This document shows positions 15,372-25,337 of a stretch of DNA of 64,000 bases, piece by piece. The position numbers and the translations under genes are program-made. The notes under the pieces are model-generated. The model was not told the DNA's origin. It saw nothing but the letters and a program-made list of their open reading frames with translations, and ran no database searches. This DNA comes from Methylobacter sp. (lineage in GTDB: Bacteria > Pseudomonadota > Gammaproteobacteria > Methylococcales > Methylomonadaceae), in the NCBI GenBank assembly GCA_026399025.1, contig JAPLRU010000105.1, positions 26,075 to 90,074 on the forward strand, written 5' to 3'. Position 1 is the stretch's first letter. The number at the start of each line of letters is the position of its first letter.

Positions 15372-15911
15372 TTAATCGTAATGAACCAACTCATATGGCA
15401 AGGAAGGTTCGCGCCCTTCAATTAAATCGGTCAGGAATTTCCAGAACACGTCCGCTGAGGGCGGACAACCGGGTAAAAAATAATCGATTTTGACCACTTC
15501 ATGAATCGGATGCACCTGATTCAACAGCAAGGGTAATTCTATGTCGCTCGGAATCTGAGGGTTTTCCACGCCGATTCCGTCCAAATAAGCCTCGTTCAGG
15601 CATTCTTCGAGCGGGATATGATTGCGTAGGGCAGGCAGTCCGCCGTTAATCGCACAAGCGCCGACTGCAACCAGAATCTTGCAGTTGTTCCGAAATTCCC
15701 GCAACACATGCACGTTCTCGGAATTGCACACGCCGCCTTCAATCAGGCCTATATCGCAATTAGTGCAGTGCTCTATGTCGGTCAGCGGCGAACGGTCGAA
15801 CTCAACCACTTCAACCAATTGCAGCATGCGCTCGTCTATATCCAAAAACGACATGTGACAGCCGAAGCAGCCTGCCAGCGATGTTGTTGCTACTCTAATT
15901 TTATTCGCCAT
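15372..15911 (-). CDS. hoxY: NAD-reducing hydrogenase small subunit HoxY
   Basis: 179 residues from the ATG at 15911 (MANKIRVATTSLAGCFGCHMSFLDID). The longer ORF start at 16025 would add 38 residues that overlap hoxU heavily and lack family similarity. Proximal [4Fe-4S] ligands are visible: CFGCHMSF near residue 14-21, VGACAINGG near the middle, and PGCPPS near the C-terminus. It pairs with HoxH. It overlaps hoxU by 11 bases (ATGGCGAATAA). A toxin-antitoxin pair intervenes before hoxH, unlike the usual hoxYH adjacency. Confidence 0.93.
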   Translation of the reverse strand: MANKIRVATTSLAGCFGCHMSFLDIDERMLQLVEVVEFDRSPLTDIEHCTNCDIGLIEGGVCNSENVHVLREFRNNCKILVAVGACAINGGLPALRNHIPLEECLNEAYLDGIGVENPQIPSDIELPLLLNQVHPIHEVVKIDYFLPGCPPSADVFWKFLTDLIEGREPSLPYELVHYD

Positions 15912-16671
15912 GTTTGACATGCTCCGTTTCGACTGCCAAGGATGGTGGAAGTGCCTCATCCGGTCTGGAACCGGATGAGGCCAAGCTGACTTGATCGATT
16001 TGTTTATGATCGTAAATACGCTCACCGATCGGCACTTGATAACCGGTGCGTTTAATTAAAATCGCGCCGGTTGGACAAATATGCGCCGCTTGGTCTGTTG
16101 CCTCCAGGGCGGTATCTTTTAACAAGCCGCTTTCGGCATTAAAAATCAAATGCTTGTTAATGCCGCGTCCGCTGATCGCAAACACATTTTTACCATCTTT
16201 TTGTTGACTGGCGCGAACGCATAAGGTGCAAAAAATACAGCGGCTTTGGTCAATCATCACATCAGGATGTGAGGCGTCAATTTCCCGATCCGGGTAAAAC
16301 AACGGAAAATGGTTGTCGAGCATATTCAAATGGTAACCGACCGCTTGTAACTGGCAATTACCGGTTTTTTCGCAGCCGGGGCACAAATGATTGCCTTCGA
16401 CAAATAGCATCTGGGTGATTTTCCGCCGGTCGTCGATCAGTTCTTCGGTTTCGCTCAGTACATCCTGACCGTCCATGGCCGGAAAGGTGCAGGCGGAACA
16501 GTTGCGCCCGTTGACTTTCACCGTGCACAGCTTGCAACTGCCGTGCGGGGTAAACTCGGGCTGATGGCATAAATGCGGGATATAGATCCCGGCCGCCATC
16601 GCGGCATCCATAATGGTTTGACCTTCTTCAAAAGGGATAATTTTGCCATCAATGGTAATTGTTTTACTCAT
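15901..16671 (-). CDS. hoxU: NAD-reducing hydrogenase diaphorase subunit HoxU
   Basis: 256 residues, the NuoG-like small diaphorase subunit. An N-terminal 2Fe-2S ferredoxin domain has HGSCKLCTVKVNGRNCSACTF (about 45-67), a His-Cys type cluster site follows at HLCPGCEKTGNCQLQ (about 95-109), and a C-terminal ferredoxin-like region contains CIFCTLCVRASQ (about 145-156) and HICPTGA (about 197). It relays electrons between the hydrogenase pair and HoxF. It overlaps hoxF by 8 bases. Confidence 0.93.
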   Translation of the reverse strand: MSKTITIDGKIIPFEEGQTIMDAAMAAGIYIPHLCHQPEFTPHGSCKLCTVKVNGRNCSACTFPAMDGQDVLSETEELIDDRRKITQMLFVEGNHLCPGCEKTGNCQLQAVGYHLNMLDNHFPLFYPDREIDASHPDVMIDQSRCIFCTLCVRASQQKDGKNVFAISGRGINKHLIFNAESGLLKDTALEATDQAAHICPTGAILIKRTGYQVPIGERIYDHKQIDQVSLASSGSRPDEALPPSLAVETEHVKHGE

Positions 16672-18451
16672 GTTCGCTCTCCGTTTGAGCTAAATGGGCT
16701 CCGGCATCATATCGATTCGCCATGCGCCGTGCTGTTTCCAACGCACCGTCCAAATCGAATCCCGGTTCGAAACTGATTTCTTTTAATTGGCTCTCGTACA
16801 GACCAAGGTAACGTTCCAATGTTGTTAATATCGGATTTGCCGCCGTTTGCCCAAGGCCGCAGTGGCTATAGTTTTTAACCAGCTGACACAGTTCTTCAAG
16901 TGCGACAATATCGCCCGCCGAGCCGTGACCCTCAACAATTTTATCCATCTGTTTTTTCAGTAATGAGGTGCCGACCCGACATGGCGTACAAAATCCGCAG
17001 CTTTCATGGGCGAAAAAATGCGTGAAATTCTGAACAGCATCGAGAATATTACGGCTGGAGTTGAAAATAATGAATGATCCGCCAGTCGCCAAATCTTCAA
17101 AAGCCAGCTTACGCTCAAACTCTTGATTGGAGATAAACGTGCCCGACGGGCCTCCGACCTGGACACCCAACACATCAACAGCTCCGCACTCGTTAAGAAT
17201 GGTTTGGATAGTTGTGCCGAAAGGATATTCATAAATACCGGGACGCGCACAATCGCCGCTGATGCTGAGTATTTTGGTGCCTTTCGATTTTTCGGTGCCG
17301 ATATCGGCAAACCAATCACCGCCATTGACCGCAATAGTCGCCGCCGCCAGAAATGTTTCTACATTATTGACTACGGTCGGTTTGCCCAAATAGCCTTGGG
17401 TGACGGGATAGGGCGGGCGATTGCGCGGAATACCGGCTTTGCCTTCCAGCGACTCGATCAGCGCGGATTCTTCGCCGCAGATATAAGCACCGGCGCCCAG
17501 ACAGATTTCAATATCGAAATCCACGCCTGCGTTCTGAATGTTGTTGCCCAGCAAACCGTTTTGACGGCGCTGATCCAGAATATCTTGCAGTTTATCGTGA
17601 AGATGCAAATACTCACCGCGCAAATACAAAAAGCCCTGTTTGGCTCCGATAATAGCGGCGCACACGGTCATGCCTTCAAAAACCTGATCCGCATAAGAAT
17701 TTAACAGCACTCGGTCTTTAAATGTGCCGGGCTCGCCTTCATCGGCGTTGCAAACTACATAGCGCTCGGTCTGTGGCTCTTCCGAGCAAAATTGCCATTT
17801 GATTGCCGTTTTAAATCCGGCGCCACCCCGACCCCGCAAGCCTGATTTATCGATTTCTTTAAGTGTCTCCTTAACGCCGCGGCTAAAGGTCGAGCTGAGC
17901 GCAGCGCCTTGCTTAATCTGCCGATTCAGCAGCAAGCCGGATTTATAAATGTTGTCTTCTACCTGAAATAACTCGGCTGGCCACTCGTTCAAGGGCTTTT
18001 GCCGATTAATCAGCTCTGCGATTTTATCGCACGCGGGCCGATCCAGGCGGGTCAATGCATAGCCGTTAACCAGCCCGGCCGGGCCTTGATCGCACATGCC
18101 GGTACAGGATGTATTGTCCAGGCTGACCAGGCCGTCTTCCCGAACTTCGCCTACTGTTACAGCCAATTTATCGGCCAGATAGTCGAGCAAGTCTTTTTTG
18201 CCCAGCATATGATCGGTTATCGAATCGCTGATTAGCAACTCATATTGACCTTTAGGAGTCAGGTGAAAAAAACTGTAGAATTCAATGACACTGATGATTT
18301 GCGTGCGGGAAATGTTGAGCGAGTCGGACAGCTGTTCTATCGCTGCCTCTGGGATATAATGATAACGGGATTGGATTTGTCTTAGAATTTGCAATAAATG
18401 GGTTGCTTGATAATGGTTATTTTCTGCGATGTCCTGAATAAATTGTCTCAC
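16664..18451 (-). CDS. hoxF: NAD-reducing hydrogenase diaphorase subunit HoxF
   Basis: 595 residues, GTG start with GGGAG 7 bases upstream. It is a natural fusion of a NuoE-like domain (1-155; cluster-site SCTGMCDQGPAGLVNG) and a NuoF-like domain. The latter has the FMN/NAD glycine-rich GLRGRGGAGFKTAIKW near 205-220, NADEGEPGTFKDR, GAGAYICGEESALIES and the 4Fe-4S ligands ESCGFCTPCRVG...HCGLGQTAAN. This is the Cupriavidus-type ~600-residue HoxF that reduces NAD+. It is first in hoxFUYHW; the promoter must lie in 18452-18620, where TTGGAA-N17-GATACT is a weak candidate. Confidence 0.95.
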   Translation of the reverse strand: MRQFIQDIAENNHYQATHLLQILRQIQSRYHYIPEAAIEQLSDSLNISRTQIISVIEFYSFFHLTPKGQYELLISDSITDHMLGKKDLLDYLADKLAVTVGEVREDGLVSLDNTSCTGMCDQGPAGLVNGYALTRLDRPACDKIAELINRQKPLNEWPAELFQVEDNIYKSGLLLNRQIKQGAALSSTFSRGVKETLKEIDKSGLRGRGGAGFKTAIKWQFCSEEPQTERYVVCNADEGEPGTFKDRVLLNSYADQVFEGMTVCAAIIGAKQGFLYLRGEYLHLHDKLQDILDQRRQNGLLGNNIQNAGVDFDIEICLGAGAYICGEESALIESLEGKAGIPRNRPPYPVTQGYLGKPTVVNNVETFLAAATIAVNGGDWFADIGTEKSKGTKILSISGDCARPGIYEYPFGTTIQTILNECGAVDVLGVQVGGPSGTFISNQEFERKLAFEDLATGGSFIIFNSSRNILDAVQNFTHFFAHESCGFCTPCRVGTSLLKKQMDKIVEGHGSAGDIVALEELCQLVKNYSHCGLGQTAANPILTTLERYLGLYESQLKEISFEPGFDLDGALETARRMANRYDAGAHLAQTESEHE

Positions 18452-18620
18452 TTTATCTCCCGTGCTTATCTTTAAGGATGTTTGTGGATATGATACTAGT
18501 GGGTTATTACACTAAAGCTACTTATTCCATTAAAGTATCTAACTATATCCCACTCTTTCCAATAAACCAATAATTCCGATAAAGACTTTTCGACTCTGGC
18601 GGATTAACTGAGCAGTATTA

Positions 18621-19121
18621 ATGGCAATAAAACCAACTTCTTTTAAAGCGGCATTGTCATTCCCAAATCGCACTATCGCCCATCTTTATAGCCGGATCGA
18701 GCAGCAAAAACAGGTGCTGCAGCGTATTCATGAGGTATTGCCGGTAACGATAGCCAAGCATGCTTTGCACTGCGTTATTAATGGTAAGAAGCTGTTGGTT
18801 TACACCGATACGGCCGCGTGGGCATCGCAACTTCGCTTTTATAACAGCGCGATACTTGCCGCTATCGCTCCGCTCACCCGAGAATCGGTGTCGATCATGC
18901 AGATTAAAGTTAGGTTGGAGACTTCATCTACAGGACGTAGGGAAGGAGGACTGGCAGGTGTGGAGGTTTTTCAGTCAGGAAGAAAGCCGATTATTCCGTC
19001 GGCGGAAAAAATAGAACTAATCCGTCAGCATAGTCTCAGCGTTTCCGATCAGCAATTGAAGCTGTCTTTACTGAGATTAAGCGCAACGTTGACTAAGCTG
19101 TCGGAAGGTCAAGCCAAGTAG
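18621..19121 (+). CDS. dciA: DciA-like (DUF721) protein
   Basis: 166 residues. The N-terminal half carries the DUF721 pattern: LQRIHEVLPVTIAKHALHCVINGKKLLVYTDTAAWASQLRFYNSAIL at about 32-78, the KH-like fold of DciA. DciA loads or assists the replicative helicase DnaB in bacteria without DnaC. The C-terminal part is low in recognisable motifs. It is convergent with lpxC, a common position next to the dcw cluster in gammaproteobacteria. Its stop lies within a hairpin that may end both transcripts. Confidence 0.75.
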   Translation: MAIKPTSFKAALSFPNRTIAHLYSRIEQQKQVLQRIHEVLPVTIAKHALHCVINGKKLLVYTDTAAWASQLRFYNSAILAAIAPLTRESVSIMQIKVRLETSSTGRREGGLAGVEVFQSGRKPIIPSAEKIELIRQHSLSVSDQQLKLSLLRLSATLTKLSEGQAK

Positions 19122-19144
19122 GACGACCGACTCGGCCGTCCTAC
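19118..19144. terminator. Hairpin between convergent dciA and lpxC
   Basis: GTAGGACG-accgactcggc-CGTCCTAC forms an 8-bp perfect stem across the dciA stop codon and just downstream of lpxC. There is no strong T run on either side, so it is only a plausible bidirectional terminator or a small repeat. Confidence 0.4.
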
Positions 19145-19161
19145 AGCTGCTTGCAGCAAAC

Positions 19162-20085
19162 TTATGCTGCTGTTCGAGGCGATTCCGCTGAACGCATAAA
19201 AGAAATCGGTGCGTCTTCGTTGTCGTCGAAAGTCACCATTTCCCAAGCATCTTTATCATTCAATAAAGCGCGAAGTAATTTATTGTTCAAGCCGTGGCCG
19301 GATTTATAACCGGTAAATTCGCCAATCAAGCTATGTCCCAACAGATATAAGTCGCCTATCGCGTCGAGAATCTTGTGTTTGACAAATTCATCCGCATAGC
19401 GCAAACCGTCTTCGTTGATAATTCTGTCATCATCAACCACAATGGCATTATCAAGGCTTCCACCTAATGCCAAATTGTTTTGTCTGAGCATCTCAATGTC
19501 TTTCATGAAGCCGAAAGTTCTGGCCCGGCTGACTTCCTTGACAAAAGTCGTCGAGGAAAAATCCATGGTGGCGGTTTTTACATGATCTTCAAACGCCGGA
19601 TGTTCGAAATCAATCGTAAAAGTCACTTTGAAACCGTCGAAGGGCTCGAAAGACGCCCATTTATCCTCATCTTCAACTCTTATACTACGTTTTATACGCA
19701 GATACTGCTTAGGGCTGTCCTGTTCTTCAACGCCGGCAGACTGGAGTAAAAAAACAAAAGGTCCGGCACTGCCATCCATAATCGGAACTTCCGCGGCGCT
19801 GACATCGATAATGGCGTTGTCTATACCTAAACCGGCAAAAGCCGAAAGCAGATGTTCTATGGTCGATATTTTGACGTCGCCCGCAACTAACGTTGTCGAC
19901 AACATGGTTTCGCCGACATTTTCCGGCGTGGCTTCAATCGTCACCGGATTAGCCAAATCGACACGGCGAAATCGGATTCCGGTATTGGCCTCAGCTGGCC
20001 GTAAAGTCAGATAAACTTTGTCGCCGGTATGTAGCCCTACCCCTGTTGCCCTGATTGTATTTTTTAAAGTTCTCTGTTTAATCAT
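19162..20085 (-). CDS. lpxC: UDP-3-O-acyl-GlcNAc deacetylase LpxC
   Basis: 307 residues from the ATG at 20085 ([21 protein letters not shown]), which matches the family start; the ORF's first ten residues are upstream read-through. The zinc and catalytic motifs are intact: [17 protein letters not shown] (His), [14 protein letters not shown], and the C-terminal [15 protein letters not shown] plus [15 protein letters not shown]. LpxC makes the committed step of lipid A synthesis. It closes the dcw cluster after ftsZ, the usual gammaproteobacterial order. Confidence 0.96.
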   Translation of the reverse strand: MIKQRTLKNTIRATGVGLHTGDKVYLTLRPAEANTGIRFRRVDLANPVTIEATPENVGETMLSTTLVAGDVKISTIEHLLSAFAGLGIDNAIIDVSAAEVPIMDGSAGPFVFLLQSAGVEEQDSPKQYLRIKRSIRVEDEDKWASFEPFDGFKVTFTIDFEHPAFEDHVKTATMDFSSTTFVKEVSRARTFGFMKDIEMLRQNNLALGGSLDNAIVVDDDRIINEDGLRYADEFVKHKILDAIGDLYLLGHSLIGEFTGYKSGHGLNNKLLRALLNDKDAWEMVTFDDNEDAPISFMRSAESPRTAA

Positions 20086-20180
20086 AAAATAAATAACGCT
20101 AAGTGAAGAGGGCAAAAGGCGTGAATTTTACCATAATCAGGCCAAAAAACGGAGGTTGAATCCATTGTTACCTGCACTTA

Positions 20181-21350
20181 CTAGTCAGCTTGGCGTCTTA
20201 AAAAGGCTGGAATATCCAGGTAATCCAAATCTATGTCTTTTTTAGGCTGAGCGCCAAAGCGCGTTTCTCTGCCTTCGGTTTTGTTTTGACGCATAACCGT
20301 AGGTTTATCCAGGCCTTCATAACTGACTTCGCCCACCACATTTTGATTGATGTAGCCGGCTGTCGATTTTGGCGCCATTTTAACCACTCGGGACGGCAAG
20401 CCCATTCCGGTCGCGACAACGGTCACTTTAATCTCATCGCCTAACTCTGGATTAATCGACATGCCGATTTTGATCACCGCATCTTCCGAAGCGAACTCAT
20501 GAACGATATTACCTACCTCGTCGAACTCTGCAATGCCCATATCGGCGGCGGAAATATTCACTAAAATACCGCGCGCGCCTTGTAAATTGATGTCTTCCAG
20601 CAACGGACAGGCAATCGCTTTTTCAGCCGCTTCCCGTGCCCGATATTCTCCTTTTGCCGCACCGGTTCCCATAATCGCGGCGCCCATGCCGGACATTACC
20701 GTTCTGACGTCGGCAAAATCGACGTTAATCATGCCGGGATGTACGATCAGCTCGGTAATACCCTGTACGGCATCCAATAACACATCGTTAGCCGCTTTAA
20801 AGGCATTGACTAAAGACATATCGCTGCCCAGTACCGGCAATAATTTTTGATTCGGAATAATGATCAAGGAGTCGACGAATTTTTCAAGCTCCGCTATCCC
20901 TTGCTCCGCAGTTGCCTGTTTCTTTTTGCCTTCAAATGAAAACGGTTTGGTCACTACCGCCACCGTCAAAATACCCATGCCTCTGGCAATTTCGGCGATA
21001 ACCGGAATCGCACCGGTACCGGTACCGCCGCCCATGCCCGCAGTCAGGAAAACCATATCGGCGCCTTGCAATACTTCCCTGATGCGCTCCTTGTTTTCGT
21101 CTGCCGCCATTCTTCCGACTTCGGGATTGGTTCCCGCGCCCAAACCCTTGGTTAATTCAACACCCAACTGAATAATCGTGCCGATATTCAGCTTTCTTAA
21201 TGCCTGCGCATCGGTATTCGCGCAGATAAACTCAACCCCCTCGACAAGACTCCCCACCATGTGACTAACCGCATTACCGCCCCCGCCACCAATACCGATG
21301 ACCTTAATCACCGCATGATCATTGCTCATATCCATCAATTCATATTTCAT
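20181..21350 (-). CDS. ftsZ: Cell division GTPase FtsZ
   Basis: 389 residues. The tubulin signature GMGGGTGTGAIPVIAEIA is near 105-122, the N-terminal IKVIGIGGGGGNAVSHM nucleotide site is intact, and the T7 synergy loop NVDFADVRTVMSG is present. The C-terminal docking peptide LDYLDIPAFLRRQAD would bind FtsA and ZipA. It polymerises into the Z ring. It lies directly after ftsA in the leftward dcw run. Confidence 0.97.
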   Translation of the reverse strand: MKYELMDMSNDHAVIKVIGIGGGGGNAVSHMVGSLVEGVEFICANTDAQALRKLNIGTIIQLGVELTKGLGAGTNPEVGRMAADENKERIREVLQGADMVFLTAGMGGGTGTGAIPVIAEIARGMGILTVAVVTKPFSFEGKKKQATAEQGIAELEKFVDSLIIIPNQKLLPVLGSDMSLVNAFKAANDVLLDAVQGITELIVHPGMINVDFADVRTVMSGMGAAIMGTGAAKGEYRAREAAEKAIACPLLEDINLQGARGILVNISAADMGIAEFDEVGNIVHEFASEDAVIKIGMSINPELGDEIKVTVVATGMGLPSRVVKMAPKSTAGYINQNVVGEVSYEGLDKPTVMRQNKTEGRETRFGAQPKKDIDLDYLDIPAFLRRQAD

Positions 21351-21386
21351 AGCCGTTACCTCTGCCCCTAGTTGTTATTCAAATCA

Positions 21387-22613
21387 CTAAAAATTACCCT
21401 GAAACCAATTCTTCATTCTAGAGAACACGCCTGGGCCGTCAGAGTCGATGCCTCGACCAACCCCTTGGTGTTCCTTACCATACATTAATAATCCAACTCC
21501 CGTGGAGTGAATCGGATTTTTTACCACTTCAGTTAACCCGGTCACATTTTGCGGTCCGCCCATACGTACCGGCATGTGGAAAATCTCTTCCGCCAAATCG
21601 ATTAAGCCCATAACTTTTGAACTGCCGCCCGTTAACACGATCCCGGCGGCAATGAGTTCTTCAAAGCCGCTACGCCTGAGTTCCGATTGAACCAGCAGCA
21701 TGAGTTCTTCATAGCGGGGCTCAATAATTTCCGCCAGATTTTGCGTTGAAATCTTGCGCGGCGCTCTATCGCCGATGCTGGGCACTTCAATCACCTCATC
21801 AACATTCGCCAGCTGGGTTAAAGCGCAGGCATATTTACGTTTAATATCCTCGGCATTAAGCGTCGGTGTACGCAGTGCGACGGCAATATCATTGGTTACT
21901 TGATCGCCGGCAATGGGGATCACCGCCGTATGCTTTATCGCACCCTCGACAAAAATCGCAATATCCGTCGTGCCGCCGCCAATATCGATCAGGCAAACGC
22001 CCAGTTCTTTTTCATCGTCGGTGAGCACCGAATTACACGATGCCAATTGCTCCAACACAATATCGTCGACTTCCAGACCGCAGCGCCGAATGCACTTGAC
22101 GATATTTTGCGAGGCGCTAACGCTGCCGGTGACCATATGAACTTTGGCTTCCAGACGAATACCCGACATGCCGATGGGTTCCTTGATGCCTTCCTGAAGA
22201 TCAATTACAAACTCTTGGGGCAGAATATGCAGGATTTTCTGATCAGCAGGAATTGCTACCGCGCGGGCCGAATCTATTACTCTATCTATATCGTATTGGG
22301 TCACTTCTTTATCCTTAATGGCCACGATACCGTGAGAATTAAGGCTTCTGATATGGCTGCCGGCAATACCGGCATAAACCGACCGGATCTGACAGCCGGC
22401 CATGAGTTCGGCCTCTTCAATCGCGCGCTGTATCGATTGCACGGTCGATTCCAGATTAACCACAACCCCTTTTTTCAGACCGCGCGAGGGTGTTGATCCA
22501 ATACCTATGATTTCTATATTGCCATCACTGGTGATCTCACCAACAATAGCCGCGACCTTCGAAGTCCCGATGTCCAGTCCGACTATTAAATTACGTTCTG
22601 TTTTTTTCGCCAT
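21387..22613 (-). CDS. ftsA: Cell division protein FtsA
   Basis: 408 residues of the actin-like FtsA family: phosphate-1 loop LIVGLDIGTSKVAAIVG, LGVCLIDIGGGTTDIAIF, and adenosine motif GIVLTGGSSKVMGL. The C-terminal amphipathic membrane helix is FSRMKNWFQGNF. It anchors FtsZ filaments to the membrane. The gap to ftsZ is 36 bases and it follows ftsQ. Confidence 0.97.
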   Translation of the reverse strand: MAKKTERNLIVGLDIGTSKVAAIVGEITSDGNIEIIGIGSTPSRGLKKGVVVNLESTVQSIQRAIEEAELMAGCQIRSVYAGIAGSHIRSLNSHGIVAIKDKEVTQYDIDRVIDSARAVAIPADQKILHILPQEFVIDLQEGIKEPIGMSGIRLEAKVHMVTGSVSASQNIVKCIRRCGLEVDDIVLEQLASCNSVLTDDEKELGVCLIDIGGGTTDIAIFVEGAIKHTAVIPIAGDQVTNDIAVALRTPTLNAEDIKRKYACALTQLANVDEVIEVPSIGDRAPRKISTQNLAEIIEPRYEELMLLVQSELRRSGFEELIAAGIVLTGGSSKVMGLIDLAEEIFHMPVRMGGPQNVTGLTEVVKNPIHSTGVGLLMYGKEHQGVGRGIDSDGPGVFSRMKNWFQGNF

Positions 22614-22648
22614 TTTGTTTACTCTGTATTACCTTTGGCATTAGCCAT

Positions 22649-23461
22649 TTATTGTATGTTGCGGAAAGGCACAATCTTCCGGAGGACGGAAGCGTCGTGT
22701 TCGGCCGGGAACCGATGCGACCAGTCGATTTCTTCAGTTCCCGGTTTCCATGAAACTGCATACCCGTTGGGGTATCTCAAATCAACTATTGCTATTTTCT
22801 CAACTTGTTCTTGTCCCAGTACGTCCAGCGTTTTCAAAAACCGTTGTAATTTCTTTAACTGTTCGTTTCGTCCCAGCAGTATTTCCAAGCCCGTAGTTAA
22901 TTTAATCTTCCAGGCCCATCGGTCGTTAATCGTAAATTCCGCCATTTTCAGGGATTGATCGGCTAATGCCGTGTTAACGCCCTTCATAATTTCCAGTGTT
23001 TTAAGCTGTTGTTGTTTAGGTCCTTGCAGTATGGGTAAAGTTTTAAATAAGTCTATGTTTTTCGGTGTAATAATTTCGCCCCGTGCGCTGACCAAGCTTT
23101 GTTGACCCCAGCGTACATAAGGCTTTTTTTCGCGGATCTTGATGTCAATCGCATCGGGCCAGACTCGTTTAACCGCAACCGCATCAACCCAAGTCAATTC
23201 CGAAACGGCCTGATGAATGGCTTGCATATCGGCATCGAAAAAACCGGTCGTCACCAAGGGCTGCAAAGCCGTTTTTATCTCGTCCTTACTGAGATATTGA
23301 AAAACGCCTTCGGTTCGCACATATTTAATCGGTATGTCTTTAAGGCCGAAAACAGCTATCCAGACCAGAGCGATCAGCGCCGTTACGGCCATCGCGATTT
23401 TTATAACGGTCATCACTAAGTCGCTTGGAACTGATTTGCACTTGCCGATAAGGCATGGCAA
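22649..23461 (-). CDS. ftsQ: Cell division protein FtsQ
   Basis: 270 residues with a TTG start at 23461; an ATG at 23413 (MTVIKIAMAVTALIALVW) is the alternative, but it would leave almost no cytoplasmic tail. One membrane segment (about 18-40) is followed by a periplasmic POTRA domain (IKYVRTEGVFQYLSKDEIKTAL) and an FtsQ beta domain ending DLRYPNGYAVSWKPG. FtsQ bridges early and late divisome proteins. It sits between ddlB and ftsA. Confidence 0.93.
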   Translation of the reverse strand: MPCLIGKCKSVPSDLVMTVIKIAMAVTALIALVWIAVFGLKDIPIKYVRTEGVFQYLSKDEIKTALQPLVTTGFFDADMQAIHQAVSELTWVDAVAVKRVWPDAIDIKIREKKPYVRWGQQSLVSARGEIITPKNIDLFKTLPILQGPKQQQLKTLEIMKGVNTALADQSLKMAEFTINDRWAWKIKLTTGLEILLGRNEQLKKLQRFLKTLDVLGQEQVEKIAIVDLRYPNGYAVSWKPGTEEIDWSHRFPAEHDASVLRKIVPFRNIQ

Positions 23462-23481
23462 AAATAGTTATGCATGACCCA

Positions 23482-24414
23482 TTACCTGCAACTGGTTTCC
23501 AGAATGCGCCAAACCAACTCCTCAAAATCAATACCCGCTTGTTTGGCCGCCATCGGCACCAAGCTGTGGTCGGTCATGCCGGGAACGGTATTCACCTCAA
23601 TCAACTGGTATTGCCCCAAGTCATCGATAAACACATCCACCCGTCCCCAGCCTTTAACGCCGACCGCCTTGCAAGCCGTTACCGCCAAATCTTTTATAAA
23701 CTGCTCTTGATCCCGGTTCAGGCCGCACGGACAATGATATTGCGTGGTTGTTGCCTGATATTTTGCCTCGTAATCATAAAATGCATGAGGCGTTTCCAAG
23801 CGGATAACCGGCAACGCTTCATCATCCAGTACCGCAACGGTATATTCTTTACCGGTAACCCAGGCTTCCGCATAAACATCGCAGCGATATTTTGCCGCCA
23901 CGGTTAACGCTTTTTGCAGTTCTTCCCGATTGCCGGCCTTGCTCATGCCGATGCTGGAGCCTTCCTGCGCCGGTTTGACGATCATCGGGAAGCCCAGTTT
24001 TTCAATGCAATCGTCAAGATCGGTTTCGTCTTTCAACACATGCCATTTGGGCGTAATCAGTCCGTAACCTTGCCAGCACAGCTTGGTTCTAAGCTTATCC
24101 ATAGTCAATGCCGAGGCCATCACGCCGCTGCCGGTATACGGAATTCCTAATACTTCCAACACTCCTTGCAATACGCCGTCTTCGCCGCCGCGTCCGTGGA
24201 TGATGTTAAATACCCGGTCGAATTTTTGTCCTGCCAATGCTTCAATCGGATTGCCTGTTACATCAACGGCAAGCGCATCCACGCCTTTAGCTTTTAATGC
24301 TTTATAAACGGCGGCTCCGCTTCTTAACGAGACTTCCCGTTCCGCCGCCGAGCCGCCCATCATGACCGCGACCCGTCCGAATTGCTCGGGATTATTTAAC
24401 GCTAATACTTTCAT
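23482..24414 (-). CDS. ddlB: D-alanine--D-alanine ligase Ddl
   Basis: 310 residues from the ATG at 24414, which overlaps the murB stop as ATGA. ATP-grasp features are present: GRVAVMMGGSAAEREVSLRSG at the N-terminus, HGRGGEDGVLQGVLEVLGIPYTGSG, FPMIVKPAQEGSSIGM, and C-terminal GRVDVFIDDLGQYQLIEVNTVPGMT (metal-binding E and N). It makes the D-Ala-D-Ala dipeptide used by MurF. Typical DdlB length and position. Confidence 0.96.
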   Translation of the reverse strand: MKVLALNNPEQFGRVAVMMGGSAAEREVSLRSGAAVYKALKAKGVDALAVDVTGNPIEALAGQKFDRVFNIIHGRGGEDGVLQGVLEVLGIPYTGSGVMASALTMDKLRTKLCWQGYGLITPKWHVLKDETDLDDCIEKLGFPMIVKPAQEGSSIGMSKAGNREELQKALTVAAKYRCDVYAEAWVTGKEYTVAVLDDEALPVIRLETPHAFYDYEAKYQATTTQYHCPCGLNRDQEQFIKDLAVTACKAVGVKGWGRVDVFIDDLGQYQLIEVNTVPGMTDHSLVPMAAKQAGIDFEELVWRILETSCR

Positions 24415-25337
24415 AATGCTACACCTACCATACAAACCTCAGTCTGCAAGATTACCCCCTGCTGTTGCTCAACTTTATCCTGCACATAACGAATCAAGGT
24501 TTCTATGTCTGCTGCCGTTGCTTTGCCGGTATTGACGATAAAATTCGCATGTTTTTCAGATACACAGGCACCGCCGATGGCATAGCCTTTTAATCCGCTT
24601 TGTTCAATCAATCTTGCCGCATAATCGCCTTCCGGGTTTTTAAATACCGACCCGCAACTGGGTTGATTGGTCGGCTGCGTCGCCCCCCGCTTTTCCAGCA
24701 AGGTTTTGATTTTCTGCTGGCTCTCGGCTGTGTCGCCCGGCTGTAATGTGAGTAGACAAGACAGAAACCACTCGTTTTCAAAGCCCTCTACAGATCTATA
24801 ATTCACCCTAAAGTCCTGCGCTTTCCTGCCGATAACATTTCCTGACGCATTCAACATTTCCACACTGTTAACAATAGCCCATGTTTCTCCGCCAAAAGCA
24901 CCCGCATTCATTTTTAAAGCCCCGCCCATGGTTCCGGGAATACCGGCTAAAAACTCGGCTCCTATTAAGCCCCGTTCTCCGCAAAATCGCGCGACATGCG
25001 CACAGGGGACTCCCGCTTCAACATAAACCAAGCCGTCGCCGCTCAAGTTCATCTGTTTTAATCGGCCTTTGGTATTAATCACCGTGCCACGTATGCCGCC
25101 ATCCCTGACCAATAAATTACTGCCTAAGCCCATCCAGAATATCGGTTCGGTATTGGGAAGAGTCTTGATAAACTCGATCAGATCCTGCCGGTCTTGCGGG
25201 ATATACAGTTGATCGGCCGGGCCGCCAACGCGCCAGCTGGTGTACTTTGCCAGTTTTTCATGTTTCAGCAAACGGCCTTTCGCCAGTGGTTCCCTGTAGT
25301 TGTTTTGCTTCCATTCAGATGCTGTTTCAACGGTCAT
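24411..25337 (-). CDS. murB: UDP-N-acetylenolpyruvoylglucosamine reductase MurB
   Basis: 308 residues from the ATG at 25337 ([11 protein letters not shown]...), which overlaps the murC end by 11 bases; the longer ORF start runs into murC sequence. FAD-binding and catalytic motifs: [52 protein letters not shown] and the catalytic serine in [11 protein letters not shown]. It has the shorter type II-like layout. It reduces the enolpyruvyl group to lactyl. Confidence 0.94.
   Translation of the reverse strand: MTVETASEWKQNNYREPLAKGRLLKHEKLAKYTSWRVGGPADQLYIPQDRQDLIEFIKTLPNTEPIFWMGLGSNLLVRDGGIRGTVINTKGRLKQMNLSGDGLVYVEAGVPCAHVARFCGERGLIGAEFLAGIPGTMGGALKMNAGAFGGETWAIVNSVEMLNASGNVIGRKAQDFRVNYRSVEGFENEWFLSCLLTLQPGDTAESQQKIKTLLEKRGATQPTNQPSCGSVFKNPEGDYAARLIEQSGLKGYAIGGACVSEKHANFIVNTGKATAADIETLIRYVQDKVEQQQGVILQTEVCMVGVAL

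Noticed and set aside
15912-16025. Longer start for hoxY
   Set aside because: It would overlap hoxU by 125 bases and adds residues without hydrogenase similarity; the ATG at 15911 gives the standard N-terminus.
12861-18451. Hydrogenase as a new type
   Set aside because: HoxFUYHW order, HoxF fusion and all cluster motifs match the known NAD-reducing group 3d enzymes; only the inserted toxin-antitoxin pair is unusual.
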